DNA of 41,829 bases, taken from positions 1 through 41,829 of the forward strand of contig JACOSX010000146.1 in the NCBI GenBank assembly GCA_016178625.1, in the 5' to 3' direction. The notes under the pieces are model-generated. The model ran no database searches and was not told the origin of the DNA. It saw nothing but the letters and a program-made list of their open reading frames with translations. Each line of letters starts with the position of its first letter. Position 1 is the first letter of the stretch. This document shows positions 6,994-17,578 of the stretch, piece after piece. A program made the position numbers and the translations under genes. The DNA comes from Ignavibacteria bacterium (GTDB taxonomy: Bacteria; Bacteroidota; Ignavibacteria; UBA10030; SZUA-254).

Positions 6994-8817
6994 ATGAATA
7001 CACTAAACGTTTCCATCGGAGTGATACTTATTCTGTTCACCTTCACCAAGGATGGACGTGCACAGAGTTCTTCGTTCACGGCATCGGTGGACAAGAATAG
7101 AGTTACGGTGGGAGAACAGTTCGAGATCACCTTTTCGCTGAGTGGGTCAGGCGGGGGGAGCAATTTCCAACCACCATCGCTCAACGATTTTCTCACGCTC
7201 TCGGGACCGAATCAATCGACAAGCATGCAGATCATTAATGGCTCCGTGTCGTCATCGGTCTCGTACAGCTACGTCCTTCAGTCGCGAGCGGAGGGAAAAT
7301 TCACGATTGGATCGGCGACGATCAACCAGGGCGGGAAACAGCTCCGGACACAGCCCATCAGCATCGAGGTCACTAAAGGAGCTCCTCAGGCAAAGCAACA
7401 GCCACGACAATCCGAGGATTCCGATATCGGTCGGCAGATCGGTGATAACCTGTTTTTGAAGGTGAGTGTTGACAAATCTCGGGTGTATCAAGGGGAACAA
7501 GTTACTGCAACGTACAAAATTTATACGCGTGTCAACGTTGTGAATTACGGCGTCAGTAAGGTTCCTGCCCTCACGGGCTTCTGGAGTGAAGACCTCGATG
7601 TGCCGAAACAGATTCAACTGACGACCGAAGTTGTTAATGGAAAACAGTATCGTGTCGGCATCCTGAAAAGAGTTGCTCTCTTCCCGCAGCACTCGGGCAC
7701 ACTGGAGATTGATCCCATGGAGGTCGAATGTGTAGTCCAGGTACAAACAAAACGACGTTCGAACGATATCTTCGATCAATTCTTCAACGATCCTTTCTTC
7801 GGTAACCCGTCGAGCGTGAATCATCGGGTGCGGAGTGAACCGCTGAAGATCACAGTTGTACCGCTACCGGGCGCAGCACCCAACGGGTTCAATGGAGCTG
7901 TCGGAAAATTCTCGATCGAAACCTGGCTTGACAAACACCAAACGAAAACCAACGAAGCAATCACTCTCAGAGTGAAAATCTCGGGTCACGGGAATCTGAA
8001 GTTGCTCGAAGCCCCAGCGATCAACGTCCCGCCTGATCTTGAACGATATGAGCCGAAGATTTCCGACAACATCACCAAGCAGGGAGATCAGATTGCCGGT
8101 AGTAGAACGTTCGAGTACTTGCTCATCCCACGCCATGCAGGCGACCAGGATATCCCCTCGTTTCCATTTTCCTATTTTGATGTCGACAAAAAGAGCTACG
8201 TTACCGTCAACAGTCCCGAGCTTGCGTTGAGTGTTGAGAAAGGGTCCGATCTTGTATCGGGATCGACTGCCGGTATCAGCAAAGAAGATGTCAAGCTACT
8301 CGGCGAGGATATTCGTTTCATGAAGAGCGGGAACACTTCATTGCAACGAAGGGGAGAATCGTTTGCCGGATCGCTTATGTTCTTCATACTCTCATTGAGT
8401 CCGATTCCGGCGTTCGTCGGATTTGTCGTCTTTGTTCGTAAGCGGGAGAACATGATGGGCGATGTCGCTGGAGTACGCAACCGGAAAGCCCGAAAGATGG
8501 CGCAGCGAAGACTGACGGAAGCGAAGAGATTTCTTGACTCGAAAAAGAAAGAAGACTTCTATGCCGAGATTTCTCGTGCACTATGGGGATACATTGGAGA
8601 CAAGCTCGGTATTCCACCGGCGGCACTTTCGATTGATGTCGTCAGGTCCTCTTTGGCGGCACGCGGTGTTTCAGATGAAACGGTTTCGAAGCTGGCTTCA
8701 ACAATCGAACAATGTGAATTTGCCCGATTCGCGCCGTCGTCTGATTCGCTGCGGATGGACGGTACCTACCAGGGAGCGGTTGAACTCATCTCTATAATAG
8801 AGGCACAGCTCCGATGA
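6994..8817 (+). CDS. batD: BatD, oxygen-tolerance family membrane protein
   Basis: A 607-residue protein with a signal peptide (cleavage near GRAQS, residue 24), a long periplasmic part made of repeated beta-sandwich domains (SFTASVDKNRVTVGEQFEIT starts the first; a second starts near LFLKVSVDKSRVYQGEQVT), a membrane helix near residues 460-480 (FFILSLSPIPAFVGFVVFV), and a cytoplasmic helical domain (FYAEISRALWGYIGDKL). This is the BatD layout. It is the largest bat product and is likely the periplasmic part of the complex. The 37-base gap before it is the longest between consecutive genes from batB to batE, and its stop overlaps the batE start by ATGA. Confidence 0.92.
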   Translation: MNTLNVSIGVILILFTFTKDGRAQSSSFTASVDKNRVTVGEQFEITFSLSGSGGGSNFQPPSLNDFLTLSGPNQSTSMQIINGSVSSSVSYSYVLQSRAEGKFTIGSATINQGGKQLRTQPISIEVTKGAPQAKQQPRQSEDSDIGRQIGDNLFLKVSVDKSRVYQGEQVTATYKIYTRVNVVNYGVSKVPALTGFWSEDLDVPKQIQLTTEVVNGKQYRVGILKRVALFPQHSGTLEIDPMEVECVVQVQTKRRSNDIFDQFFNDPFFGNPSSVNHRVRSEPLKITVVPLPGAAPNGFNGAVGKFSIETWLDKHQTKTNEAITLRVKISGHGNLKLLEAPAINVPPDLERYEPKISDNITKQGDQIAGSRTFEYLLIPRHAGDQDIPSFPFSYFDVDKKSYVTVNSPELALSVEKGSDLVSGSTAGISKEDVKLLGEDIRFMKSGNTSLQRRGESFAGSLMFFILSLSPIPAFVGFVVFVRKRENMMGDVAGVRNRKARKMAQRRLTEAKRFLDSKKKEDFYAEISRALWGYIGDKLGIPPAALSIDVVRSSLAARGVSDETVSKLASTIEQCEFARFAPSSDSLRMDGTYQGAVELISIIEAQLR

Positions 8818-9566
8818 AGTGGATTGCGCTCTTCATCTTCCTGAGCGGCATTCAGGGGGCTCTTGCACAAGAGGCAGCAGTGCAATTCGACCATGCGAAC
8901 CAGCTTTATCGGAACGGCGATTACCAGAAGGCTGCTGCGATGTATGAGCAAATTGTAAAGAACGGTTATGAAAGTTACGCTCTCTATTATAATCTTGGTA
9001 ACACATATTTCAAGTTGAAGAATATTCCTGCAGCCATTCTCCAGTATGAACGCGCAAGACGCCTCGCGCCGCACGACGAGGATGTCCTCTACAACTTGCG
9101 TCTGGCAAATCTTCGTGTCATCGATAAGATTGAGCCGCTACCACAACTCTTCTTCATCGAATGGTGGAGATCAATCATCAATCTGTTTTCATCAAGCGGA
9201 TGGGCGATGATCGCAATCCTCAGCCTCTGGTGCGCAACGATTGCCGGTGCCGTTGTTCTGGTTAACCGAGCAGGGTTTCTCCAAAGGATAATGTTCGTAA
9301 GCACACTGATCGCCCTTTGCATCTGCGTTCTTGCGTTCGTCGGAACATTCCAGCGACTCCACCGTGAGCGGGATGAACAGACCGCGATCGTCTTTGCTCC
9401 ATCAGTTTCTGTGAAGAGTGCGCCTGATGTGCAAAGCACAGACTTATTTGTCCTTCACGAAGGTGTAAAAGTAGAGTTCCTCGACGAAGTGGGAGAATGG
9501 CGCAAGATCCGCCTCGCAGATGGGAAAGTGGGATGGCTCTCTGTCTCTTCCATTGAGGTTATCTGA
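8814..9566 (+). CDS. batE: BatE, TPR and SH3-like membrane protein
   Basis: A 250-residue protein with a signal peptide (ending near GALAQ, residue 19), TPR repeats at about 23-100 (NQLYRNGDYQKAAAMYEQIV; YYNLGNTYFKLKN), two membrane helices (about 131-150 and 157-178) and a C-terminal bacterial SH3-like domain (about 195-250, with GEWRKIRLADGKVGWL). This order is typical of BatE. The SH3-like domain may bind cell-wall material. It is the last gene of the operon, followed by 234 bases without a gene. Confidence 0.92.
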   Translation: MKWIALFIFLSGIQGALAQEAAVQFDHANQLYRNGDYQKAAAMYEQIVKNGYESYALYYNLGNTYFKLKNIPAAILQYERARRLAPHDEDVLYNLRLANLRVIDKIEPLPQLFFIEWWRSIINLFSSSGWAMIAILSLWCATIAGAVVLVNRAGFLQRIMFVSTLIALCICVLAFVGTFQRLHRERDEQTAIVFAPSVSVKSAPDVQSTDLFVLHEGVKVEFLDEVGEWRKIRLADGKVGWLSVSSIEVI

Positions 9567-9569
9567 CCA

Positions 9570-9600
9570 TTGATTTTGAGAGAAAAGTTTCGTAGATTCA
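9570..9600 (+). promoter_or_regulatory. Candidate upstream promoter (P1) of the polysaccharide locus
   Basis: TTGA (9570-9573), 19 bases, TAGATTCA (9593-9600). It shares the 11-base string TTTCGTAGATT (9588-9598) with the downstream site at 9765-9775 and has identical internal spacing. Confidence 0.3.
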
Positions 9601-9746
9601 TTCCAGTTATGTTTAATTCCTAAACACTCTAGAGGACAGCTTCTCCTGCCAACTTGCTACGATTGAGCGTTGCTCTGTTATTCAGCGTTTCACTAAGATT
9701 ATCCTTACACGTCCAAGAGTTCAATGGGTGATGACCGGTCAACTGA

Positions 9747-9777
9747 TTGACTTTAGAACCCCATTTTCGTAGATTTA
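9747..9777 (+). promoter_or_regulatory. Candidate promoter (P2) for rmlB
   Basis: TTGA (9747-9750), 19 bases, TAGATTTA (9770-9777). A transcript would start roughly 15-20 bases before the rmlB ATG. The repeated TTTCGTAGATT at 9765-9775 matches P1. Confidence 0.4.
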
Positions 9778-9800
9778 ATCCCGTATTTAGTACAGATCAA

Positions 9801-10811
<1,011 letters not shown>

Positions 10812-10815
10812 GAGA

Positions 10816-12504
10816 ATGAAGCTTTGTGGAATCTTAGCCCACCCTTCTGCCGGCTTTAGAATTTCCATCATCCTCTTGCTGGTCATTAGTCCGTCCTGGC
10901 TTCGGTTGTCATCGCAAGAACGTCAGCGCCCAAAACCGGTGGAAGAATTGGGAAACACACTGTTGGAACGCTCGGCGGCAGCGACGGCGCAGTCCTCCGG
11001 CGTCGCTCTCGAATCGACTGTTGATCCAGAAAAATATTTTGTCGGACCCTCCGATGTTATCGCCGTCAACATCTGGATGAGTCCTCCACTGAATCTTTCG
11101 CTCACGGTGACCCCTGAAGGAACGTTGATCATTCCCACCGTTGGCGAGGTCATGGTTGCCGATCTTACGCTTGCGGAAGCAAAGGCAAAAATCCTGAGGG
11201 AAGCGCGGAAGAAATATCTCTCGGTTGAAATCACCGCAACGTTGGTCAAGCCGCGTCCGATCATCGTGAGTGTTACGGGGCATGTTCTGAATGCAGGCTT
11301 GTACACGCTCAGCGCGGTCGATCGCGCACATAGAGCGATTGAAGAAGCAAATAAACTCAGCCGGACTCAATTTCCTGAAGACCTTGATCCCTACTCGAAA
11401 GAAATGTCAACGCGCAATATCGTTCTGAAGCACAAGGATGGATCGCAAGATCGGGTGGACATCCCGAAATATTTTGCCACACACGAGGATCGATGGAACC
11501 CCTATCTCCGTGAAGGTGATATCATCGTCGTTCCCAAGAAGAGTAGGATGAAAAATGTGTTTGCGGTGTACGGCCAGGTCAACGTCCCGGGTCGTTTCGA
11601 ATTCGTCGACGGCGATAGTGTCCTTGATGCAATCCGCATTGTCCATGGTACCACGCGCCTTGCGTTGGCAGATCAGACACTGTTCTCACGACTCAATGAA
11701 GACGGGTCAATACTGTCAACCCGTACGATCAACATTCCGGCAATCATGGAAGGGAGAGAAGCGAATATAGCGCTCGAACCCGGAGATCGTATCATCGTCC
11801 GTGGGAAGAATGACCTCCGAGAAGATTACAATGTCGATCTCAAAGGGGAGGTGGTCTATCCTGGAACCTACCCGATCACGAAGAACCGGACGCATCTCTC
11901 CGAAGTTGTTCGACAAGCCGGTGGGTTTACCGATTTTGCCGCTCTCACATCGGCTCAGGTATCCCACAGGTCCGAGGAGGAAATGAGGAACGCTGAGGGT
12001 GATCAAGCGTTAAGCATGAGAGGCGGTGTCGCGACGCAGGATAGTGCCGGCTTTGCCCTCGAGACCGATTTGCGGTTGAGAAGGCAAGCCGTGACGGTTG
12101 ATCTGGCGCGATTGTTTCTTCAGAACGATTCAACGCAGGATATTATCCTCCAGGCAGAGGATGAAATCATCATTCCTCGGCGACAACAGACAATCTATGT
12201 TTTTGGTCAGGTCGCTGAGCCGGGACATATTCCGTACGCGCAGGGGAAAGAACCCAAATACTACGTTTCGAGAGCAGGTGGCTTCACCGGTCGTGCGAAC
12301 ACCGGACACCTGACGATCATCAAGGCGAAAACGAAGCAGTGGCTCTCTCCAGACGATACGAAGTTAGAAGAAGGAGATTACATCTGGGTTCCGACAGATC
12401 CCGATCGCCCATTTTCCTATTACATGACGATCGCAAGCCAGGCGGCAACGGTGCTGAGTGTGATCATCGGAGTGGCAGTGGTAATTAGCCAAGTAACAAA
12501 ATAG
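10816..12504 (+). CDS. Wza-like polysaccharide export protein with SLBB domains
   Basis: A 562-residue outer-membrane-type export protein. The ATG at 10816 follows AGGAG sequences and gives a hydrophobic leader (SIILLLVISPSW). The Poly_export domain is at about residues 65-150 (DPEKYFVGPSDVIAVNIW, later PEGTLIIPTVGEV). It is followed by at least three SLBB-type segments (VTGHVLNAGLYTL, VYGQVNVPGRFEFVDGDSV, VFGQVAEPGHIPYA). A C-terminal membrane helix (AATVLSVIIGVAVVI) is present. No lipobox cysteine is obvious at the signal-peptide end, unlike E. coli Wza. It probably forms the envelope-spanning exit channel with the Wzz-like protein encoded next. Confidence 0.9.
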   Translation: MKLCGILAHPSAGFRISIILLLVISPSWLRLSSQERQRPKPVEELGNTLLERSAAATAQSSGVALESTVDPEKYFVGPSDVIAVNIWMSPPLNLSLTVTPEGTLIIPTVGEVMVADLTLAEAKAKILREARKKYLSVEITATLVKPRPIIVSVTGHVLNAGLYTLSAVDRAHRAIEEANKLSRTQFPEDLDPYSKEMSTRNIVLKHKDGSQDRVDIPKYFATHEDRWNPYLREGDIIVVPKKSRMKNVFAVYGQVNVPGRFEFVDGDSVLDAIRIVHGTTRLALADQTLFSRLNEDGSILSTRTINIPAIMEGREANIALEPGDRIIVRGKNDLREDYNVDLKGEVVYPGTYPITKNRTHLSEVVRQAGGFTDFAALTSAQVSHRSEEEMRNAEGDQALSMRGGVATQDSAGFALETDLRLRRQAVTVDLARLFLQNDSTQDIILQAEDEIIIPRRQQTIYVFGQVAEPGHIPYAQGKEPKYYVSRAGGFTGRANTGHLTIIKAKTKQWLSPDDTKLEEGDYIWVPTDPDRPFSYYMTIASQAATVLSVIIGVAVVISQVTK

Positions 12505-12526
12505 ATGAGTATGGATTATCTCTGAT

Positions 12527-13711
12527 ATGGATGAAAAACAAGACACCATTCGTGATGATCACGCGAATGAAGGAGACCACAAAGTAAACTTCCTTGATTA
12601 CGTTTCCATCTTGGTGAAGTGGCGGAAGTTTATTGCGATTAACTTTGTTGTTGTAACTCTTGGCGCTGTCATTATTAGTCTCCTTCTTCCGAAGTGGTAC
12701 AAGGCGACGGCATCCATCCTGCCTCCGAAAGATCAAGGGCTCTTCAGCTCGTTGGGGGTTGCGGGTTCCGTGCTGAAAGGGCTTGCCCCGAACCAAAGGA
12801 TTGGGGGGCTTGGCCAGAAAACTGGAACGTATAATTTCCTGGCGATTCTGAAGAGCCGTTCTGCTATGGAGGCCGTAGTTCGTAAGTTTGATTTGATGAA
12901 CGAGTACGATGTGAGTGATAGTTCGATGGAGAAGGCTCTCGAAGAACTCCAAGATAACGTTTCGTTTGAGGTCCAAGATGACGATAACATTACAGTGGAG
13001 GTTCTTGACAAAAGCCCACAGCGGGTAGCAGAGATTGCCAATTACTTCGTCGAACAGCTGAACACCATCAGCAACCAATTGGGGACACGGGAAGCGAGAA
13101 ACAATCGCGAATTCATTGAGAAGCGGATCGGGGAGAGTAAAGACGAACTTCGCAGAACTGAAGATGCGTTGAAAGCCTATCAAGAGAAGAGCGGTGTCAT
13201 GGTCGCTCCGGAGCAAAACTCTTCAAGCATTTCTGCGATCGCGGAGATGTATGGAATGAAAGCGAAGAAGGAAGTGGAGCTTGCAATTCTGAGAAGGACT
13301 GTCACGGGCGAAAACGCAATGATTCGACAATTAGAAGTTGAGCTCAGCGAGCTTAACAAGAAACTGGGCACATTCCCGCAAGTGGGACTTGAGTCGTTCC
13401 GACTCTATCGAGATGCAGCGATTCAGCAAAAAGTCGTGGAGTATTTAATTCCGCTCTATGAGCAAGCGAAAATCGATGAGCAAAAAGATACTCCGGTGAT
13501 CCTCGTATTGGACAAGGCTGTGCCGCCGGAAAGGAAATTTAAACCGAAACGGTCGATCATTGTAATATCATCCGGCCTCTCAGCACTCCTGTTGTCATTG
13601 GTTGCTGCGTTTTTGGTCGAGAGGGTTCATCAATTCAGGCACATTGATCCCTCACGATTCCAAATGATCTCGAGGCTGTTTCATTGGCGTTCTGAAATTA
13701 CAGAGCGATGA
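12527..13711 (+). CDS. Wzz-type chain-length determinant (polysaccharide co-polymerase)
   Basis: A 394-residue protein with the Wzz topology: a cytoplasmic N-terminus, a membrane helix near 37-55, a long periplasmic region rich in coiled coil (about 170-290), and a second helix near 343-363 after the proline-containing segment DKAVPPERKFKPKRS. It sets polymer length and links synthesis to export. There is no Walker motif, so it lacks the fused BY-kinase domain found in Wzc, and no separate kinase gene is seen in the window. It lies between the export gene and the ligase/polymerase gene, and its TGA overlaps the next start (ATGA at 13708-13711). Confidence 0.88.
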   Translation: MDEKQDTIRDDHANEGDHKVNFLDYVSILVKWRKFIAINFVVVTLGAVIISLLLPKWYKATASILPPKDQGLFSSLGVAGSVLKGLAPNQRIGGLGQKTGTYNFLAILKSRSAMEAVVRKFDLMNEYDVSDSSMEKALEELQDNVSFEVQDDDNITVEVLDKSPQRVAEIANYFVEQLNTISNQLGTREARNNREFIEKRIGESKDELRRTEDALKAYQEKSGVMVAPEQNSSSISAIAEMYGMKAKKEVELAILRRTVTGENAMIRQLEVELSELNKKLGTFPQVGLESFRLYRDAAIQQKVVEYLIPLYEQAKIDEQKDTPVILVLDKAVPPERKFKPKRSIIVISSGLSALLLSLVAAFLVERVHQFRHIDPSRFQMISRLFHWRSEITER

Positions 13712-15153
13712 CGCAAACCGTTTCTATACCCTCCAATCCCATAGATTTTTCTGGGAGGAGGGTTATCCTATGGGCTCTTCTGGGGCTGGTTGTGTTAGAG
13801 CTCATGATGGTTTCGCTATGTGCCTGGTTCGGGGTGGCTCCGCTACTTCCGGCCGCTCTCGTAGCTATCATCTTCGGTTTCTGGTCGATTCAGTCTCCCA
13901 AGGTTTGGGTTGTAACGGTTATTCTCTTTCACATTCTGATTCTTCCTAAGAGCGAGGGCATCACAGTGTGGGAGATTTTGTTTGGTTTGTATTTCCTTGG
14001 AGGCACAGGTGTCTGGTTTGTCAGAAAGTTCTTGCGGCGAGGGAAGATCATTCTTTCCAGGGCAGATACGTGCCTTATCGTGTTTTTTTCATTGGTTCTG
14101 TTATCAATCATTCCGGGGTTACTCAATCATGCAACCATTCTGAAATGGTTCCGGGAGATGATCACATTCTCAGCCTACCTCGCATATTTTCCCTTGCGCG
14201 AAGCGTTGTCGGATAAGAGGACCCTTCCACTTGTCGGGATTGGGTTTCTTATTCTAGCGCTCTCAATCGGATGGCAGAATCTGACCAATTACCGGCATGC
14301 TGCCACTTCGGCGATTTATGCGTGGCAGCTTCTTTCCGGCCGCCAAACTGCGAATGAGCCGCTGTTTATGGCGAGCATCCTGGTTGGAGTGCCGATGTTC
14401 CTTTACGCGAAATCTCTGAAGTCGAGACTTTTCCTCCTTATGCTTATTGCATTCTTTATGATCGCGCTTGTTCTCACATTCTCGCGCGGGTACTGGATCG
14501 GAGCCATACTCGGCATGGTTGTACTGCTGCTCATGATGAATGGGAAGGATCGAATACGGATGGTAGTGACGACGGCGATTCTTGGTATCCTCGCAGTCGG
14601 CATCATGACACTGTTCTTTAGCTCTCAGAGCTCGACTATTTTCAAAACTATCGTCGGGAGGCTTGGTTCAAATAGCCTCAGCGTTGCATCTGATATTTCG
14701 TTATATACCAGACTCGCTGAAACAAGGGCAGTGTTCGATCTCATCACCCACAATCCGTTGGTCGGTTATGGATTGGGTTTCCTGTTCCGATTTTACAATC
14801 CTGCTGACCGCGTTACTGTTGAAACATGGTATGTCCACAATGGATATTTGTTTCTCTGGCTGAAGTTGGGTTTATTCGGCCTGATGGCATTTTTGTTCGC
14901 CTACGTCACGATGATCCGGGATGGATATAGGATGACGAAAGCACAAAAGAATGAGTTTAGTGGGTATCTGCTTTCGGGACTACTCAGCGTCCTTGTTGCG
15001 ATGCTGGCAGTCTCGATCACGTCACCACAATTCATTACGAGAGATTCTATCCTTATTATTATTTTGTGTTGGGCGATGATTGGTAGCGTCAGGCGATCCA
15101 ATGATGGTGAGGAAGGCAAAGGTTCATTGCATGCGCTGACAAGGAATCAGTGA
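13708..15153 (+). CDS. O-antigen ligase/polymerase family membrane protein
   Basis: A 481-residue polytopic protein with about 11-12 membrane helices and one large outside loop around residues 310-380 that includes TRLAETRAVFDLITHNPLVGYGLGF and VHNGYLFLWLKLG, the hallmark of the Wzy_C (O-antigen ligase) family. Enzymes of this fold either polymerise undecaprenyl-linked repeat units (Wzy) or transfer the glycan to an acceptor (WaaL-like); sequence alone does not decide. The position right after wza- and wzz-like genes favours a polymerase. Confidence 0.85.
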   Translation: MTQTVSIPSNPIDFSGRRVILWALLGLVVLELMMVSLCAWFGVAPLLPAALVAIIFGFWSIQSPKVWVVTVILFHILILPKSEGITVWEILFGLYFLGGTGVWFVRKFLRRGKIILSRADTCLIVFFSLVLLSIIPGLLNHATILKWFREMITFSAYLAYFPLREALSDKRTLPLVGIGFLILALSIGWQNLTNYRHAATSAIYAWQLLSGRQTANEPLFMASILVGVPMFLYAKSLKSRLFLLMLIAFFMIALVLTFSRGYWIGAILGMVVLLLMMNGKDRIRMVVTTAILGILAVGIMTLFFSSQSSTIFKTIVGRLGSNSLSVASDISLYTRLAETRAVFDLITHNPLVGYGLGFLFRFYNPADRVTVETWYVHNGYLFLWLKLGLFGLMAFLFAYVTMIRDGYRMTKAQKNEFSGYLLSGLLSVLVAMLAVSITSPQFITRDSILIIILCWAMIGSVRRSNDGEEGKGSLHALTRNQ

Positions 15154-15303
15154 AGCGAAAGCTGGAATATAACACGCCAGAATATTAATCAAGAAAAAGA
15201 AGATTTGCTGTCGGAGTTTATCTAGATAACCGAATCTGAAGACGCTGATGGGGGAGATGCAAACGGCACCATTGTGCAGATGAATGATGAAGAAAAGTAA
15301 ATC
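15154..15303. other. Gene-free gap in the polysaccharide locus
   Basis: These 150 bases hold no supported gene, clear hairpin or promoter match. They mark the change from the conserved export genes to the more AT-rich central part of the locus. Confidence 0.6.
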
Positions 15304-15957
15304 ATGAATGATCAAAAGCTCTATAAGGAGAAAAATGTCGCATACTTCTCGGGAACTCGACCGGAAATTATTAGTTTAGTGCCTAGAGGGATCAAGAAAC
15401 TTTTAGACGTTGGATGCGGAAACGGTGATCTCGCTTATGTGGCGAAAACCTCACTCGCTATTCAAGAAGTTGTTGGGGTAGAGTTGTACAAACCCGCTGC
15501 AGAGGTCGCTAGGACAAAACTGGATCGTGTCATAGAGGGAAACATTGAAGAATTAGCCTTGCATTTTCCGGATGGTCATTTTGATTGCATCGTTTGCGCG
15601 GACGTTCTTGAACACACCAAGGATCCTTGGCTCGTTCTGAGAAAACTTCGTCGTTGTCTGAATGATGAGGGCGTTCTTATTGCGAGCATCCCGAATCTTC
15701 GTCATATTGACCCTATTCTTATGATACTCTTCGACCGCTTTGAATATGAGGAATCAGGGATTCTGGATAAGACTCATCTGCGTTTTTTTTCTTTGCGCAC
15801 GATGCGAAAAATGTTCGATGAAACTGGCTACAAGATCCTCACAGAATGGACAAACAGGAGCCGAAGCTGGAAATTCAAATTGCTCAATCTTTTCTCTCTC
15901 GGACTTATGCGGCCATTCTCAGTTTATCAGTATATATTTGTGGTAAATAAAAAGTGA
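15304..15957 (+). CDS. Class I SAM-dependent methyltransferase
   Basis: A 217-residue methyltransferase. Motif I LDVGCGNGD is at residues 34-42, an acidic residue ends strand 2 (GVELY, E60), and the FDCIVCADVLEHTKDP segment is typical of Methyltransf_11/23 enzymes. The C-terminal SVYQYIFVVNKK is common in small methyltransferases of polysaccharide loci. The substrate is probably a sugar or a lipid-linked intermediate. The stop overlaps the GTG start of the flippase (GTGA at 15954-15957). Confidence 0.85.
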   Translation: MNDQKLYKEKNVAYFSGTRPEIISLVPRGIKKLLDVGCGNGDLAYVAKTSLAIQEVVGVELYKPAAEVARTKLDRVIEGNIEELALHFPDGHFDCIVCADVLEHTKDPWLVLRKLRRCLNDEGVLIASIPNLRHIDPILMILFDRFEYEESGILDKTHLRFFSLRTMRKMFDETGYKILTEWTNRSRSWKFKLLNLFSLGLMRPFSVYQYIFVVNKK

Positions 15958-17483
15958 TTGGTTCGCGACGCTCATACTCGAGCAATAGCTTCTTGAATTT
16001 TTCCGCTCAGGGTTTTATTTTCGTTTTAGCCTTGTTTTGTACGCCTTTCATCGTAAGGCAATTGGGAAATGAAGCGTTTGGTCTGTTGTCGCTACTATGG
16101 TTATTTGTCGGTTATTTTGCGTTCTTCGATTTGGGTATTGGCCAGGCAACTCTCAAGTTCCTTTCTGAGAGCATCGCCAGGAATGATCGTCCTCATGCAG
16201 CTTCCCTCGTACGCGGTGCGATCCGATTAAGCGTGATGCTTGCGCTATTTGCCTGCGTAATCGCCGTGGTCGTGTTATTGCTCGGAGTCGAATCAATGAT
16301 TCACATCAGCCCGGAGATACGGCAGCAGAGCACAACGGCGTTGTGGCTGATTATTGCCAGTCTGCCCGCAATACTGTTACAGATGCCCCTCAGAAGTGTT
16401 GCGCTGGCATTCAACCGCTTTGATCTGGTGAACATCATTCTGGGAATCACAGGTATTATCCAGTGGGGAGGTTCAGCTCTTGTCTTATATTTTGGCGGGA
16501 ATGTGATTTCGGTGGTAATCCTTACCTCCATGGCTCGATATGCGGTTGTGTTCGCCTATGCCTTTGTAGCAACACGCTTGCTGCCTGAGATCCTAAGCCC
16601 GACCATTCCCACTGGAGAACGAATCATCACAAAGCTCATGAGTTTCGGTGGTTGGGTTTCAATTTCACAGATCGCCGGTCCAGTTGTTGCTCTTACTGAA
16701 CGGCTCTTCATTGGTGCGCTGCTCTCGCTTTCATGGGTAACTTTTTATGCTGTCCCGAATGATGCCGTCATTAGGGTTCTGATTATCCCGATAAGTCTGG
16801 TGAGCGCTCTCTTCCCGCTCATGAGCGGCGGCTGGTCGGAGGACAGCCGGAAAGTGGAGGTAAAAAATCTATATCGACGGACACTCAAATATACATACCT
16901 CGTGATGCTGCCAATCGCGATCTTTCTTGCCCTCTTCAGTCGCGATATCTTGCTGATTTGGCTCGGCAAGGAATTCGCAGAGAAGAGCTCGCTTGCTTTG
17001 ACCTTATTCTCCGTAGGCATCTTTGTGAATTCCCTCGCTCAACTTCCCAGTTCAGCGCTGCAAGCGTTGGGTCGGCCAGATCTTCCCTCGAAGTTACTCC
17101 TGGTCATCGTACCGTTACATCTGATATTTTTTTTCGCGATGACGTTACAGTATGGAATAATTGGAGCGGCCATTGCGTGGCTTGTCAGGGTTGTGATTGA
17201 GGGAATACTCTTGTTATACTTTGGGCATAGGGAAATGCGCGCTGTGGCATCGTCAAACGATTTGTCCTTCTTCTGGAAGGGGTTCGCGTTGGCTCTCGCA
17301 GTGATTGTGGGGACAGGATGCGGGCAATTGGCTTCCTTTGGTGTTCTCGCCCGACTGGAAATCTTCACAGTAATGGTCGTGTTCTATGGAGTTGGAGTCT
17401 GGAAACTGACGCTTGATAAAAGAGATAGGGGATTTTTAATGCAGTTAAGATCGAGTGTGTTTAACAGAATCGCACGCGCTTGA
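15954..17483 (+). CDS. Wzx-type polysaccharide flippase
   Basis: A 509-residue integral membrane protein of the MATE/MOP superfamily with about 12-14 predicted helices. The N-terminal amphipathic segment and FVRQLGNEAFGLLSLLWLF match Wzx/RfbX-type exporters. It would flip undecaprenyl-linked oligosaccharide to the periplasmic face for polymerisation. The start is GTG within a 4-base overlap with the methyltransferase gene, which points to coupled translation. A different flippase-like gene is at 33428-34957. Confidence 0.87.
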   Translation: MIGSRRSYSSNSFLNFSAQGFIFVLALFCTPFIVRQLGNEAFGLLSLLWLFVGYFAFFDLGIGQATLKFLSESIARNDRPHAASLVRGAIRLSVMLALFACVIAVVVLLLGVESMIHISPEIRQQSTTALWLIIASLPAILLQMPLRSVALAFNRFDLVNIILGITGIIQWGGSALVLYFGGNVISVVILTSMARYAVVFAYAFVATRLLPEILSPTIPTGERIITKLMSFGGWVSISQIAGPVVALTERLFIGALLSLSWVTFYAVPNDAVIRVLIIPISLVSALFPLMSGGWSEDSRKVEVKNLYRRTLKYTYLVMLPIAIFLALFSRDILLIWLGKEFAEKSSLALTLFSVGIFVNSLAQLPSSALQALGRPDLPSKLLLVIVPLHLIFFFAMTLQYGIIGAAIAWLVRVVIEGILLLYFGHREMRAVASSNDLSFFWKGFALALAVIVGTGCGQLASFGVLARLEIFTVMVVFYGVGVWKLTLDKRDRGFLMQLRSSVFNRIARA

Positions 17484-17578
17484 TTATGACGAATGAGCCG
17501 GATGATCTTTCTACTTCGATACCTAAGGCTAGTTGGGGAACGCGATCTGTTGAATCTACGGTGGTATGGTAATTCGCA

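Noticed and set aside
7252-7824. 190-residue minus-strand open frame inside batD
   Set aside because: It is antisense to the BatD beta-domains; the plus-strand product is well supported.
17486-17572. 28-codon open frame between the flippase and GT2 genes
   Set aside because: It is short, has no ribosome site or recognisable feature, and such a frame can occur by chance in a 95-base gap.
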